Positions 45,480 through 53,594 of a DNA stretch of 64,000 nt are shown here, in pieces. The stretch covers positions 124,001 to 188,000 of the forward strand of contig NZ_SMAI01000006.1 of NCBI RefSeq assembly GCF_004346185.1. Reading direction: 5' to 3'. The translations under genes were made by a program, and so were the position numbers. The notes under the pieces were generated by a model. The model ran no database searches. It was not told the origin of the DNA and was given only the letters and a program-made list of their open reading frames with translations. Numbering within the stretch: position 1 is the stretch's first letter; every line of letters starts with the position of its first letter. This stretch comes from Aquabacter spiritensis (lineage in GTDB: Bacteria; Pseudomonadota; Alphaproteobacteria; Rhizobiales; Xanthobacteraceae).

Positions 45480-45814
45480 TGCACGAGGCGCCCTTCGTCC
45501 CCCGCTTCCTGCTGCTCCTCTCCGGACTGATCGTCTGGGCGGGGCATTTCCTCGGCATCTATCTCTATACCGGGCTGCTCTGCGCCCGCCCGGACTGGGT
45601 GACGGCGAGCCTTGCCGGGATCCCGGTTCTGCCGCTCGGCGTGTGCCTCGCCACGGCGGCGGCTCTGGTGCTGCTCGTTCTGCTTCAGATCCGCGCGATG
45701 GCCGCCGGGCTCGACCGGTTCGCGGGTTTCGTCACCTCAGGCGGGATCTGGCTCGCCGGCCTCGCGGTGCTGTGGGAGACCCTGCCGGCGCTCACGGCGC
45801 CGGGCTGCGCCTGA
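45479..45814 (+). CDS. small four-helix-type membrane protein of the oxidase cluster
   Basis: 111 residues, nearly all hydrophobic: FLLLLSGLIVWAGHFLGIYLYTGLLC, LPLGVCLATAAALVLLVLLQI, GFVTSGGIWLAGLAVLWETL. It begins with ATG 45479 overlapping the oxidase stop (TGATG), so it is translationally coupled and probably an accessory or small subunit of the complex. I do not recognise a named family. The last 78 bases overlap ctaG, which is read in the opposite direction. Confidence 0.75.
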   Translation: MHEAPFVPRFLLLLSGLIVWAGHFLGIYLYTGLLCARPDWVTASLAGIPVLPLGVCLATAAALVLLVLLQIRAMAAGLDRFAGFVTSGGIWLAGLAVLWETLPALTAPGCA

Positions 45815-46693
45815 GCCGTCGAGCAAGGTCAACATGCGCGCGAACAGCGCGAGCCCGACACCGAGATAGACGAAGCCGGTCGGCACCCACATGATGAGGC
45901 CGGCCAGTTGCTGGTCCTCCAGCGCGGTCATTCCCCACAGCCAGGTTGCGACATAGCGGTCGTAGAGCGGACGGGGCGCGAAGGTGAGGATCGCGGCGAA
46001 CATCCCGCTATAGATCAGCGTGATCAGGCTCGCGAGCGCACCCAAGGCGGCGCCCTGCGGCGTGCGCGCCGCCTTCAGAAGCGCGCTGAAGAACAGCATC
46101 GCGCTCAGGAAGAAGGTGAGATGTTCGAGATCGTGCAGCCACGGCACGTCGATCGCCGCATCGAACGCGGCCGGGACGTGCCAGGCGAGCACCACGGCGC
46201 TATGGATCGCCGCCGCCCGCATCGGCGTCTCGCCCGCCCGCCACCCCGCGAGCACAAGGCGAAAGATCCGGCTGCGGCCGACCCGCCCGCCCATCGCCCA
46301 GAGCAGCGCCACCTCCGGACGTCCGAGCACGAGGAGCGGCGGCGCAACCGCGATCAGCAGCACATGCTGCACCATGTGGGCGCTGAGCAGGGTGCCCGAG
46401 AGGCTCTCCAGGGGCGAGACCAGAGCCAGGAGGAGAGCCACCTCCCCGGCAGCGAACAGACCGAGATGCGACGCCGCCAGCCCGGCTTTCCGGCCGGCCC
46501 GCCGCCAGGTGGGGAACACGCCCTGCCCGTAAGCGAGATGAACGAGAAGCAGGATTGCGACCAGGATCAGATCGGGTGCGAAGGAGATGAAGACGGCGTC
46601 CGGCGCAACCGGTGCCTGGCCGTGCGCCCGCGCGGCGCCGCTTTCGAGAAGGGCGCCGGCGAGAACCGCAAGCAAAAGCGAACATCGGCGCAT
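45737..46693 (-). CDS. ctaG: caa3-type cytochrome c oxidase assembly protein CtaG
   Basis: 318 residues, polytopic. Family motifs: LVSPLESLSGTLLSAHMVQHVLLIAVAPPLLVLG, with the His pair in SAHMVQHVLL, AWHVPAAFDAAI, LEHLTFFLSAMLFFSALL, LITLIYSGMFAAILTFAP, and near the end TALEDQQLAGLIMWVPTGFVY. It is the membrane CtaG of the Bacillus/caa3 type (PF09678), not the Cox11 copper chaperone sharing the name. The N-terminus may be a signal peptide. Convergent with the oxidase genes, overlapping the small subunit gene by 78 bases. Confidence 0.92.
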   Translation of the reverse strand: MRRCSLLLAVLAGALLESGAARAHGQAPVAPDAVFISFAPDLILVAILLLVHLAYGQGVFPTWRRAGRKAGLAASHLGLFAAGEVALLLALVSPLESLSGTLLSAHMVQHVLLIAVAPPLLVLGRPEVALLWAMGGRVGRSRIFRLVLAGWRAGETPMRAAAIHSAVVLAWHVPAAFDAAIDVPWLHDLEHLTFFLSAMLFFSALLKAARTPQGAALGALASLITLIYSGMFAAILTFAPRPLYDRYVATWLWGMTALEDQQLAGLIMWVPTGFVYLGVGLALFARMLTLLDGSGAARRRERRQGLPQHREAGEPDPA

Positions 46694-46786
46694 GACAGGC
46701 CTTGAGCGGAGCCGCCGCCCCCCACCAACGCCGCGCGATGCCCCGCGGTGCCGGGAGCGACGAGATTTTGCGCCCTGTATTTGCGA

Positions 46787-47317
46787 TCAGACGAAGCCGA
46801 GCGCGCCCACCACCGCCCCGGCGGCGATCATCACGATGGGGTTGGCCTTGGTGGCGATGGTCACGGCGGCCGCCGCCGCGGTGATCGCATAGGCCACCCA
46901 ATCGTGCGCGGTGCTGCGCATCAGGATGAAGGCGCTGGCGAGCACGATGCCGACCGTCAAAGCGGCGAGCCCGCGCTGGATCGCGATGCGCGGGCGCGCC
47001 TTCTGGAATTTGCGCGAGAGGCGCGACATGTAATAGGCGGCCGCTCCGGTCGGCACGCACATGACCAAAGTGGAGAGGACCGCGCCGGGAATCCCGGCGA
47101 CGTACCAGCCGATCAAGGTCACCAGCAGCACGTTCGGCCCGGGCGTCATGGTGGCGATGGCGAACAGGTCCGCGAAGGTGCCGTCGCTCATCCAGCCGTT
47201 CGATTCCACCGCCATGCGGTGCAGTTCGGGAATGATCGCATTGGCGCCGCCGATCGCCAGGAACGAGACGAAGAAGACGTGGAGGGTGAGATCGAGGAGG
47301 GGATCGCGCGGCATCAT
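46787..47317 (-). CDS. chromate-transporter-family half protein (second half)
   Basis: 176 residues, about five helices. CHR-family motifs: FFVSFLAIGGANAIIPELHRM, with ATMTPGPNVLLVTLIGWYVAG after it. Two short proteins together make the full transporter in the short-chain CHR class. Its ATG (47317) overlaps the stop of the first half (ATGA), with GAGGT upstream. Transport of chromate is only established for some family members; sulfate or another oxyanion is possible. Confidence 0.85.
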   Translation of the reverse strand: MMPRDPLLDLTLHVFFVSFLAIGGANAIIPELHRMAVESNGWMSDGTFADLFAIATMTPGPNVLLVTLIGWYVAGIPGAVLSTLVMCVPTGAAAYYMSRLSRKFQKARPRIAIQRGLAALTVGIVLASAFILMRSTAHDWVAYAITAAAAAVTIATKANPIVMIAAGAVVGALGFV

Positions 47318-47886
47318 TTCGACCACCTCCAGGCGGCCGCGATGGAGAACGGCGCGAGCACGAGGATGACCATGGGCAAAGGAAAGCCGAGCGGCCCCGC
47401 GCCGAGAAAGGCCAGCAGCGCGAAGACCAGGATGTGCGGGCTGCGCCGCTCGACATAGGCCATCTTCATCCCCATGCCGACGAACAGGCCGATCGCCGCC
47501 GCCGCCACCCCGCGCAGCGTGCCCGAGACTTCCGGCACCTGGCCGTAGCGCAGATAGAGCGCCGCGAGGAGGATCGCGATGATGCAGGGGACGACGATGA
47601 TCCCCGAAAAGGCAGCCGCCGCGCCGAGCACGCCGTGGAAGCGGGCGCCGAGGCAGAACGACATATTGACGATGTTCGGCCCCGGCATGAGCTGGCAGAT
47701 CGACAGGAGGTCGTTGAACTCGCGGGGATCGAGCCATTTGCGCCGCTCGACCAGTTCCCGCCGGGCGAAGGGGAGCGCGCCGCCGAACCCCGAAATGGCG
47801 ACGCGCAGGAAGGTCAGGAACAGATCGGAGACGGTGGGGGACGCTTGCTCGTCCTCGAGCCCGGCCTCGACGTCTCCCGAACTCAT
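47314..47886 (-). CDS. chromate-transporter-family half protein (first half)
   Basis: 190 residues. Motifs: LFLTFLRVAISGFGGALPFARRELV, WLDPREFNDLLSICQLMPGPNIVNMSFCLG, FSGIIVVPCIIAILLAALYL and GTLRGVAAAAIGLFVGMGMKM. Pairs with the downstream half. Its ATG overlaps the stop of the EamA gene (ATGA), so three membrane protein genes are chained by four-base overlaps. Confidence 0.87.
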   Translation of the reverse strand: MSSGDVEAGLEDEQASPTVSDLFLTFLRVAISGFGGALPFARRELVERRKWLDPREFNDLLSICQLMPGPNIVNMSFCLGARFHGVLGAAAAFSGIIVVPCIIAILLAALYLRYGQVPEVSGTLRGVAAAAIGLFVGMGMKMAYVERRSPHILVFALLAFLGAGPLGFPLPMVILVLAPFSIAAAWRWSK

Positions 47887-48782
47887 GGCAGCGTCCGCGA
47901 GCGCGGCCGTCCGGAGAGCCGCCCGTCCCGCCAGGCGATCCCGGCACCGGCGGCCACGACGAGGGCCGCGCCGATGAAGACGTAAGGGTGCGGCCATTCC
48001 CGGAAGAACAGGGCGCCGAAGAAGATCGCCCAGAGCAGCGTGGCATAATTGAACGGCGCCACCACGGAGGCCGGCGCGAAGCGCGTCGCCGCGGTCAGCA
48101 TGATCTGGCCCGCCCCGCCCAGGAGGCCGATGCCGATCAGAGCGAACCCGGTCTCGCGCGAGGGAAGGGTCCACCAGGGCGCGGTCGTGAGCGCCGCCAG
48201 AGAGGACACGACGCTGAAATAGAACACGATGGCGCCGGTGGTCTCGGTCTGGGTCAGGCGCCGCACCTGGGTCACCGCGAAAGCCGCACAGATCGCCCCG
48301 CCGAGCGCGAAGGCGACGCCGAGGGCGGCCCCGTCCGCCCCGAGGCCGTGGGCCGAGAACAAAGGCGTCAGCATAGTGACGATGCCGAGGAAGCCGATTC
48401 CGACCGCGATCCAGCGATGCCCCGGCACCCGCTCGCGCAGCAGGACCGCCGCGAGCACGACCGTCATCAGCGGCGTTACATAAGTGAAGGCGATCGCCTC
48501 GGCGAGCGGGATATAGCCGAGCGCCGCGAAGCCGCCCCACATCGCGCACACCCCGACCAGACCGCGGACCACATGGCCCCAGACGTTCCGTGTCGAGATG
48601 GCGGCGCGGACCTCGCCGCGCCAGCGGACCCACACCAGCAGCGGCAAAAGGCCGATGAAGCTGCGCGCGAACACGATCTGCCCGCTCGTCACCTCATCGG
48701 CGATGCCGCGCGCGAGCGTCGACATGGCGGCGAAGGACAGCGTGGCGCAGAGCTGGAGGAGAATCCCGGCGGGAATGTTCAT
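47883..48782 (-). CDS. EamA-family (DMT superfamily) permease
   Basis: 299 residues with ten hydrophobic helices in two EamA repeats (GILLQLCATLSFAAMSTLARGI at the start; FALGGAICAAFAVTQVRRLTQTE opens the second half). AEAIAFTYVTPLMTVVLAAVLLRERVPG and SVVAPFNYATLLWAIFFGALFFREWP are the paired signature segments. Members export metabolites or amino acids; the substrate cannot be read from sequence. First gene of the three-gene overlap chain with the split chromate transporter. Confidence 0.88.
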   Translation of the reverse strand: MNIPAGILLQLCATLSFAAMSTLARGIADEVTSGQIVFARSFIGLLPLLVWVRWRGEVRAAISTRNVWGHVVRGLVGVCAMWGGFAALGYIPLAEAIAFTYVTPLMTVVLAAVLLRERVPGHRWIAVGIGFLGIVTMLTPLFSAHGLGADGAALGVAFALGGAICAAFAVTQVRRLTQTETTGAIVFYFSVVSSLAALTTAPWWTLPSRETGFALIGIGLLGGAGQIMLTAATRFAPASVVAPFNYATLLWAIFFGALFFREWPHPYVFIGAALVVAAGAGIAWRDGRLSGRPRSRTLP

Positions 48783-48975
48783 CGGATCTTTCCGGCGGCG
48801 AAAAACAGGCCGGTGTCAGCCATATAGCCTGCCTTTCCGGATTTGAGTCATGCATCGTCGACATGCCGTTCGCGCCAGCCGAGCCCGGAGCGCCGGGCGG
48901 AAGCGGCGACGCGGCAGTTGCTTTCTCCCCCGCCGCAGCGGAAGAGAAGCGCGGAACGCGAAGACGAGGACGACG

Positions 48976-49638
48976 ATGCGCGAGCAGACACGCTGGACCA
49001 AGGTGTGGGATGCACCGACCCGGCTGTTCCACTGGACCCTGGCCGCCTTGATCGTCGCGGCCTATGTGACCGCCGAGAACGGCTGGATCGACTGGCACTT
49101 CCGCTGCGGCTACACGATCCTCGCGCTGTTGCTGTTCCGCCTGGCGTGGGGGATCGTCGGCTCGGACACGTCGCGGTTCGGGCGGTTCGTGAAATCCCCC
49201 GTCGCGGCGCTTCGCCACCTCGCGCATTTTCCGCGCCGGGAGGCCGATACCGAGATCGGCCACAATGCGGCCGGCGGGCTCATGGTCCTGGTGATGCTCG
49301 CGGTTCTGTGCATCCAGGTCGGCACCGGCCTGTTCGCGAACGACGGCGTGTTCACCGAAGGCCCGCTCGCCCGTTTCGTCAGCGGCGACCGCAGCGAACA
49401 GATCACCGGCTGGCACGTCTTCAACTTCAACCTGATTCTCGGCCTGATCGTGCTCCACGTGCTGGCGATCCTCGCCTATGCCGTGGTCAAGCGGCACGAT
49501 CTGGTGCGGCCGATGGTGACCGGCCGCAAGCGTCTGCCCGCGAGCATGCCGGCGCCGCGAATGGCGTCGGCGCTCCGCGCCGCGGCGATCTTCGCGGTCG
49601 CCGCTGGCGCGGTCTACGCCTTCATCACCTTTATCTGA
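48976..49638 (+). CDS. cytochrome b561-like membrane protein
   Basis: 220 residues, four helices plus a C-terminal one. WDAPTRLFHWTLAALIVAAYVTAEN, HFRCGYTILALLLFRLAWGIVGSDTSRF, MVLVMLAVLCIQVGTGLFAND and NLILGLIVLHVLAILAYAVVK show histidines suitable for binding two haems b, as in Ni/Fe-hydrogenase and b561 cytochromes. It faces the cytochrome c' gene, tail to tail, 8 bases apart. ATG 48976 chosen; the frame upstream is not coding-like. Confidence 0.88.
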   Translation: MREQTRWTKVWDAPTRLFHWTLAALIVAAYVTAENGWIDWHFRCGYTILALLLFRLAWGIVGSDTSRFGRFVKSPVAALRHLAHFPRREADTEIGHNAAGGLMVLVMLAVLCIQVGTGLFANDGVFTEGPLARFVSGDRSEQITGWHVFNFNLILGLIVLHVLAILAYAVVKRHDLVRPMVTGRKRLPASMPAPRMASALRAAAIFAVAAGAVYAFITFI

Positions 49639-49646
49639 GGCGCCGC

Positions 49647-50075
49647 TCAGCGCAGGCGATAGGTGCTGTGGCAGGTGCGGCAGGTGGCGGCGACGGCGGT
49701 GAAGCCGGTCTTGAATCCGTCCGCGGTCGAGGCCCCGGCGGCATTCTGCGCGACCGCCGCATTGAACTTCGCAAGCTCCGCATCGAAGCCGGCACGGTCC
49801 GACCAGATCGCCGGCGCGGCCTTCGTGTCGCCCTTGTCGGAGCCGGCCGGAAACAGCGTTCCGAACGCCGCGCCATTCTCCGCGAACGTCTTGAAGATCA
49901 GCGCCGCTTTGGCGGCATCGAAGGGCGCTTCGCCCTTGAGCATGGCGGCGCCGATTCCGGTCTGATCGCCGATCTGCTTCATCGCCGCCTTGCGCTGGGC
50001 GATCGGATCGGACTGGGCGATGGCAGCGCCGGAGACGAGGGACACGAGGAGGCCGGCGAGGAGAAACGCGCGCAT
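49647..50075 (-). CDS. periplasmic cytochrome c' (c-556 type)
   Basis: 142 residues with a signal peptide (MRAFLLAGLLVSLVSGAAIAQ). The mature part is a four-helix bundle (PIAQRKAAMKQIGDQTGIGAAML) and ends with the haem-binding CRTCH at the far C-terminus (ATCRTCHSTYRLR), the class II cytochrome c layout. Together with the convergent b561-type gene it may form a periplasmic electron or NO-binding pair; this is positional inference. ATG 50075. Confidence 0.93.
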   Translation of the reverse strand: MRAFLLAGLLVSLVSGAAIAQSDPIAQRKAAMKQIGDQTGIGAAMLKGEAPFDAAKAALIFKTFAENGAAFGTLFPAGSDKGDTKAAPAIWSDRAGFDAELAKFNAAVAQNAAGASTADGFKTGFTAVAATCRTCHSTYRLR

Positions 50076-50194
50076 GGAAAACTCCGCAGGTGGAATCGCT
50101 CCAATTACGGCTGCCTGCGGCGCGGAAGCCAGAGCGAAGCGGTCACGCTCGCGCGAGCCGCCTGCGACCGTCGCGCGCGCCCCCATCCCTGGAG

Positions 50195-50209
50195 CCTGAT
50201 CGGATCAGG
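50195..50209. repeat. perfect inverted repeat upstream of the cytochrome c' gene
   Basis: CCTGATC-G-GATCAGG, a 7-bp dyad around one base, followed by TTGAATCGCCCCGATCCG, whose GATCCG can pair with CGGATC of the dyad. It sits 120 bases before the cytochrome c' start. It may be an operator or a fold at the end of the upstream molybdoprotein transcript. Confidence 0.45.
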
Positions 50210-50238
50210 TTGAATCGCCCCGATCCGTGACTCAGCCT

Positions 50239-52551
50239 CTAACTTTCTGATAGAGCGCGCGCCGCGATTGCGGACCGGACCGCGGCGGGGGTCGCCGGCA
50301 TGTCGAGATGCGCGATGCCGCAGCCGCGCCACAGCGCATCGACGACGGCGTTCATGACGGCGGGGCACGATCCGATCGCCCCCGCCTCCCCCGCCCCCTT
50401 CACGCCCAGGGGATTGGTCGTGCAGGGGACGTTGCGGGTCTCGAAATGCAGCGGCGGGATGTCGGCCGCGCGGGGCAAGGCGTAATCCATGAAGCTCGCG
50501 GTCAGGAGCTGGCCGGCCTCGTCATAGACGGTGCGCTCGTGCAGCGCCTGGCCGATGCCCTGGACGATCCCCCCCTGCACCTGCCCTTCCAGCAGAGCCG
50601 GCGTCACCACGGCGCCGAAATCGTCCACCACGACATAACGCAGCAGCGTCACGGTGCCGGTCTCGGGGTCGATCTCGACCTCGCAGGCGTGGGTGCCGTT
50701 GGGATAGGTGGCCTCGGTGGGCGCGAAGGCGTCCTGCGCGGCGATCCGGTCCTCTGTCGCCGCCGGCAGCGCCGCGAGGTCGGCGAAGGTGAGGCGGCGG
50801 TCTGTGCCGGCGATCTCGGCGGTGCCGTCGACCAGTTCGATGTCGCCCTGGTCGGCTTCCAAGGCGTCGGCGGCGAGCGCGCGGAGCTTGTCGGCGAGCC
50901 GGCGCGCGGCACCCGCCACCGCCGCACCGCCGACGGGAATGGAGCGCGAGCCGCCGGTGCCGTGGCCTTCGGCGAGGTCGTCGGTATCGCCCTGCAGCAC
51001 ATCGATCTGGTCGAGCGGCACCCGTAGATGAGCCGCGGCGAGATGGGCGTAGGCGGTCTGGTGGCCCTGGCCCGAGGCCTGCGAGCCGATCTTCAGGCGG
51101 ATGCGCCCGTCCTTTTCGAGCCGCAGGAAGGCCGGCTCGGGCAGGCCGCCGCCGCAGGCCTCGATATAGGTCGCGAAGCCGAAGCCGCGCAGCTTGCCGG
51201 TCGCGGCCGCCGCTTCCGCCCGCGCCGCGAACCCGCCTTGGTCGGCCACATCGAGCGCACGCGTCATATGGCCGTCGAACTCGCCGCTGTCGTAGAGACG
51301 GCCGGAAGCGGTCTGATAGGGCATTGCGGACGGCGGAATGAAATTGCGCCGGCGCAGGTCCTCGGGGGCGAGGCCGATCTCGCGCGCCGCGGCATCGACC
51401 AGGCGCTCGATCACATAGGCCGCCTCGGGCCGGCCGGCACCGCGATAGGCGTCGACCGGCACGGTATGGGTATAGACGCCGCGAATCCGCACGTGGAAGG
51501 CGCGGATGTCGTAGACCCCCGGCAGCATGCGGGCCCCGCCGACCGGCACGAAGGGGCCGTAATAATTGAGGTAGGCGCCCATGTTCGCGAGGGTGTCGAC
51601 CTTCAGGCCGAGGAAGCGCCCGTCGGCGTCGAGAGCGAGGTCCGCCGTGGTGACGTTGTCGCGCCCGTGGCTGTCCGCCTGGAAATGCTCGTTGCGGTCG
51701 CTGAGCCAGGCCAGCGGCCGGCCGAGCCTGCGGGCAGCGAGCGCCGCCAGCGGATATTCCACGAACGGGAACATCTTGGTGCCGAAGCCGCCGCCGACGT
51801 CGGGCGTGATCACGCGCAGATCTGCGCGCGGCCAGTGCAGAATCTTGTCGGCGATCGCATCGCGCAGCCGGTGGCTGCCCTGGCTGCCGAGGGTGAGGCG
51901 CACCCGCCCCGTCTCCTCGACCTCCGCCAGCACACCGCGCGGCTCGAGATAATTGGTGACCAGGCGGTTGTTGACGAGGGTCAGACGGACGACCCGCGCG
52001 GCGCGGGCGAAGGCGGCGGCGACCGCGGCCTCGTCGCCATGCTCGCTGGTGAAAGCGAGATTGGAGCCGCGCGCCTCCCAGACCAGCGGCGCGTCGTCGG
52101 CCAAGGCGGCCGCCATATCGGCCACCGCCGCCATCGGCTCCCAGTCGATCGTCATCGCCTCGGCGGCGTCGCGCGCCTGATCGAGGGTGTCGGCGACCAG
52201 AAAGGCGACCGCGTCGCCGACATGGCGGACGATGCCGTCGGCGAGGATCGGCCGGTGCGGCTGCCAGAGATGCGCCTCGCCCACAACCGGAATCACCGCG
52301 CCGAGCGGCATCCCGCCGAGGTCCCGGATGTCCTCGGCGGTGAGAACCAGCCGCACCCCGGGCATCTCGCGCACCCGATCGAGGTCGCGGATGGCGAAGC
52401 GGGCATGCGCGTGCGGCGCGCGCACCACAAAGGCCGCGGCGGCGCCGACGGCGGCGGCGGCATCACCGACGAAGCGTCCGCCCCCGGTCAGCAGCGCGGC
52501 GTCCTCGACCCGCGCGAAGGGCTGGGATTGGCCGAATTTCATGCGGGTCAT
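50239..52551 (-). CDS. molybdenum hydroxylase large subunit (form II CoxL-like)
   Basis: 770 residues, molybdopterin-cytosine-dinucleotide-binding subunit of the xanthine dehydrogenase/aldehyde oxidase family. Visible: RVEDAALLTGGGRFVGD, VGGGFGTKMFPFVEY, AYRGAGRPEAAYVIE at about residue 366, GSQASGQGHQTAYAHLAA, and VKGAGEAGAIG with the catalytic Glu. AYRGAGR is the form II variant; true CO dehydrogenases (form I) have AYxCSFR. The FAD and 2Fe-2S subunits that would complete the enzyme are not adjacent. The substrate is unknown: probably an aldehyde or N-heterocycle. Confidence 0.92.
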   Translation of the reverse strand: MTRMKFGQSQPFARVEDAALLTGGGRFVGDAAAAVGAAAAFVVRAPHAHARFAIRDLDRVREMPGVRLVLTAEDIRDLGGMPLGAVIPVVGEAHLWQPHRPILADGIVRHVGDAVAFLVADTLDQARDAAEAMTIDWEPMAAVADMAAALADDAPLVWEARGSNLAFTSEHGDEAAVAAAFARAARVVRLTLVNNRLVTNYLEPRGVLAEVEETGRVRLTLGSQGSHRLRDAIADKILHWPRADLRVITPDVGGGFGTKMFPFVEYPLAALAARRLGRPLAWLSDRNEHFQADSHGRDNVTTADLALDADGRFLGLKVDTLANMGAYLNYYGPFVPVGGARMLPGVYDIRAFHVRIRGVYTHTVPVDAYRGAGRPEAAYVIERLVDAAAREIGLAPEDLRRRNFIPPSAMPYQTASGRLYDSGEFDGHMTRALDVADQGGFAARAEAAAATGKLRGFGFATYIEACGGGLPEPAFLRLEKDGRIRLKIGSQASGQGHQTAYAHLAAAHLRVPLDQIDVLQGDTDDLAEGHGTGGSRSIPVGGAAVAGAARRLADKLRALAADALEADQGDIELVDGTAEIAGTDRRLTFADLAALPAATEDRIAAQDAFAPTEATYPNGTHACEVEIDPETGTVTLLRYVVVDDFGAVVTPALLEGQVQGGIVQGIGQALHERTVYDEAGQLLTASFMDYALPRAADIPPLHFETRNVPCTTNPLGVKGAGEAGAIGSCPAVMNAVVDALWRGCGIAHLDMPATPAAVRSAIAARALSES

Positions 52552-52682
52552 AAGCAGGCTCCGGCGGAAAGCGGGGCGGCGAAGGCGGGCGATGTGTCAG
52601 GAATTTGGGGCGCGCCCCCGCCGGGCGCAACAGCGCGGCTGTGCGGCCGGCATTAACCGAACGTCAGCGTGGCGCGAAGGCC

Positions 52683-53435
52683 TCACTGCGCGCCGACCAT
52701 TTGCGCCCCGACCATTTCGGCCACCGCGTCGCGCGCCGCATTCACCCGGTCCCGCGAACGGGAGCGGACCACGATGTTCGTGTTCGGCCCGGTATCGTCC
52801 ATGAACGGGTAGGACCCGATGGCGACATCGGGAAAACGCAGAGCGATCTCGGCGAGCGGGGCGGCGATGTCGCCCTCGCGCGCATTGGCGCGAACCGTCT
52901 CGGAGAGCATCGGGGCGCCGGTCTTCAAGGTCGGGATCACGGCTTCCAGCATGGCGTGCATGATGCGCGGCACGCCCGCCATGACATAGACATTGCCGAT
53001 CTTGAAGCCGGGCGCCTTGGACACCGAATTGACGATCAGATCCGCCCCGGCCGGGATCCGCGCCATCCGCAGCCGCGCCGCGTTCAGATCCTTTTCCGCC
53101 AGATATTCCAGCAGCATCGCCCGCGCCCGCGGATCCACGTCGATCGACACGCCGAACGCCTTCGCCACCGCATCGGCGGTGATGTCGTCATGCGTGGGAC
53201 CGATCCCGCCGGTGGTGAAGACATAGGTGAAGCGCGCGCGCAGCGCGTTCAGTGCGTCGACGATGTGCGCCTCGACGTCGGAGACGACCCGCACTTCGCG
53301 CAGATCGACGCCGATCTCGGTCAGCCGTTCCGCGATATGGCCGATATTCTTGTCCTTGGTGCGTCCCGAGAGAATCTCGTCGCCGATCACCAGAAGGGCC
53401 GCTGTGATCGGTTCCGCACCCATTGCCCGCTCCAT
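52683..53435 (-). CDS. molybdopterin-binding (CinA/MoaB-like) domain protein
   Basis: 250 residues. LLVIGDEILSGRTKDKNIGHIAERL opens the MoCF_biosynth domain (cited as IGDEILSGRTKDKN), then VFTTGGIGPTHDDITADAVAKAFG, IPAGADLIVNS, and GVPRIMHAMLEAVIP. It corresponds to the N-terminal half of CinA without the C-terminal nicotinamide-nucleotide amidase part, a form common in alphaproteobacteria. A role in molybdenum cofactor handling would suit the neighbouring molybdoprotein, but these proteins can also be ADP-ribose or nucleotide pyrophosphatases. ATG 53435 has GGAGAGG upstream. Confidence 0.9.
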   Translation of the reverse strand: MERAMGAEPITAALLVIGDEILSGRTKDKNIGHIAERLTEIGVDLREVRVVSDVEAHIVDALNALRARFTYVFTTGGIGPTHDDITADAVAKAFGVSIDVDPRARAMLLEYLAEKDLNAARLRMARIPAGADLIVNSVSKAPGFKIGNVYVMAGVPRIMHAMLEAVIPTLKTGAPMLSETVRANAREGDIAAPLAEIALRFPDVAIGSYPFMDDTGPNTNIVVRSRSRDRVNAARDAVAEMVGAQMVGAQ

Positions 53436-53544
53436 GTCCCTCTCCTTGCCTGGTACGGCGGCACCAAAGCCGCCCGTGCCCACGATTTCAGCATCCGCGG
53501 AAAAAGCTTGACCCTTGCATCGGCGGACTGCGCTTTTTTCTTCC

Positions 53545-53561
53545 TTGGCATAAGGTTTGTA
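53545..53561 (+). promoter_or_regulatory. possible sigma54-type promoter
   Basis: TTGGCATAAGGTTTGTA fits the sigma54 layout TTGGCA-N6-TTGC with correct spacing, but the -12 element reads TTGT instead of TTGC. It lies about 35-50 bases before the start of the circularly permuted ATP-grasp gene. Weak but suggestive. Confidence 0.3.
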
Positions 53562-53594
53562 CATAGGCTGGAAGCAAGCGGAGTGGCAGTGCAA

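Noticed and set aside
50161-50240. TPP-riboswitch-like sequence on the minus strand (GGCTGAG ... AACCTGATC ... AGGGA)
   Set aside because: It contains pieces similar to the thi-box, but the GGATAAT/CCAGCG part is missing, spacing is wrong and the downstream gene is a cytochrome c', not a thiamine gene.
50239-52551. Aerobic carbon monoxide dehydrogenase large subunit
   Set aside because: The active-site loop is AYRGAGR (form II), not the AYxCSFR of true CO dehydrogenases.
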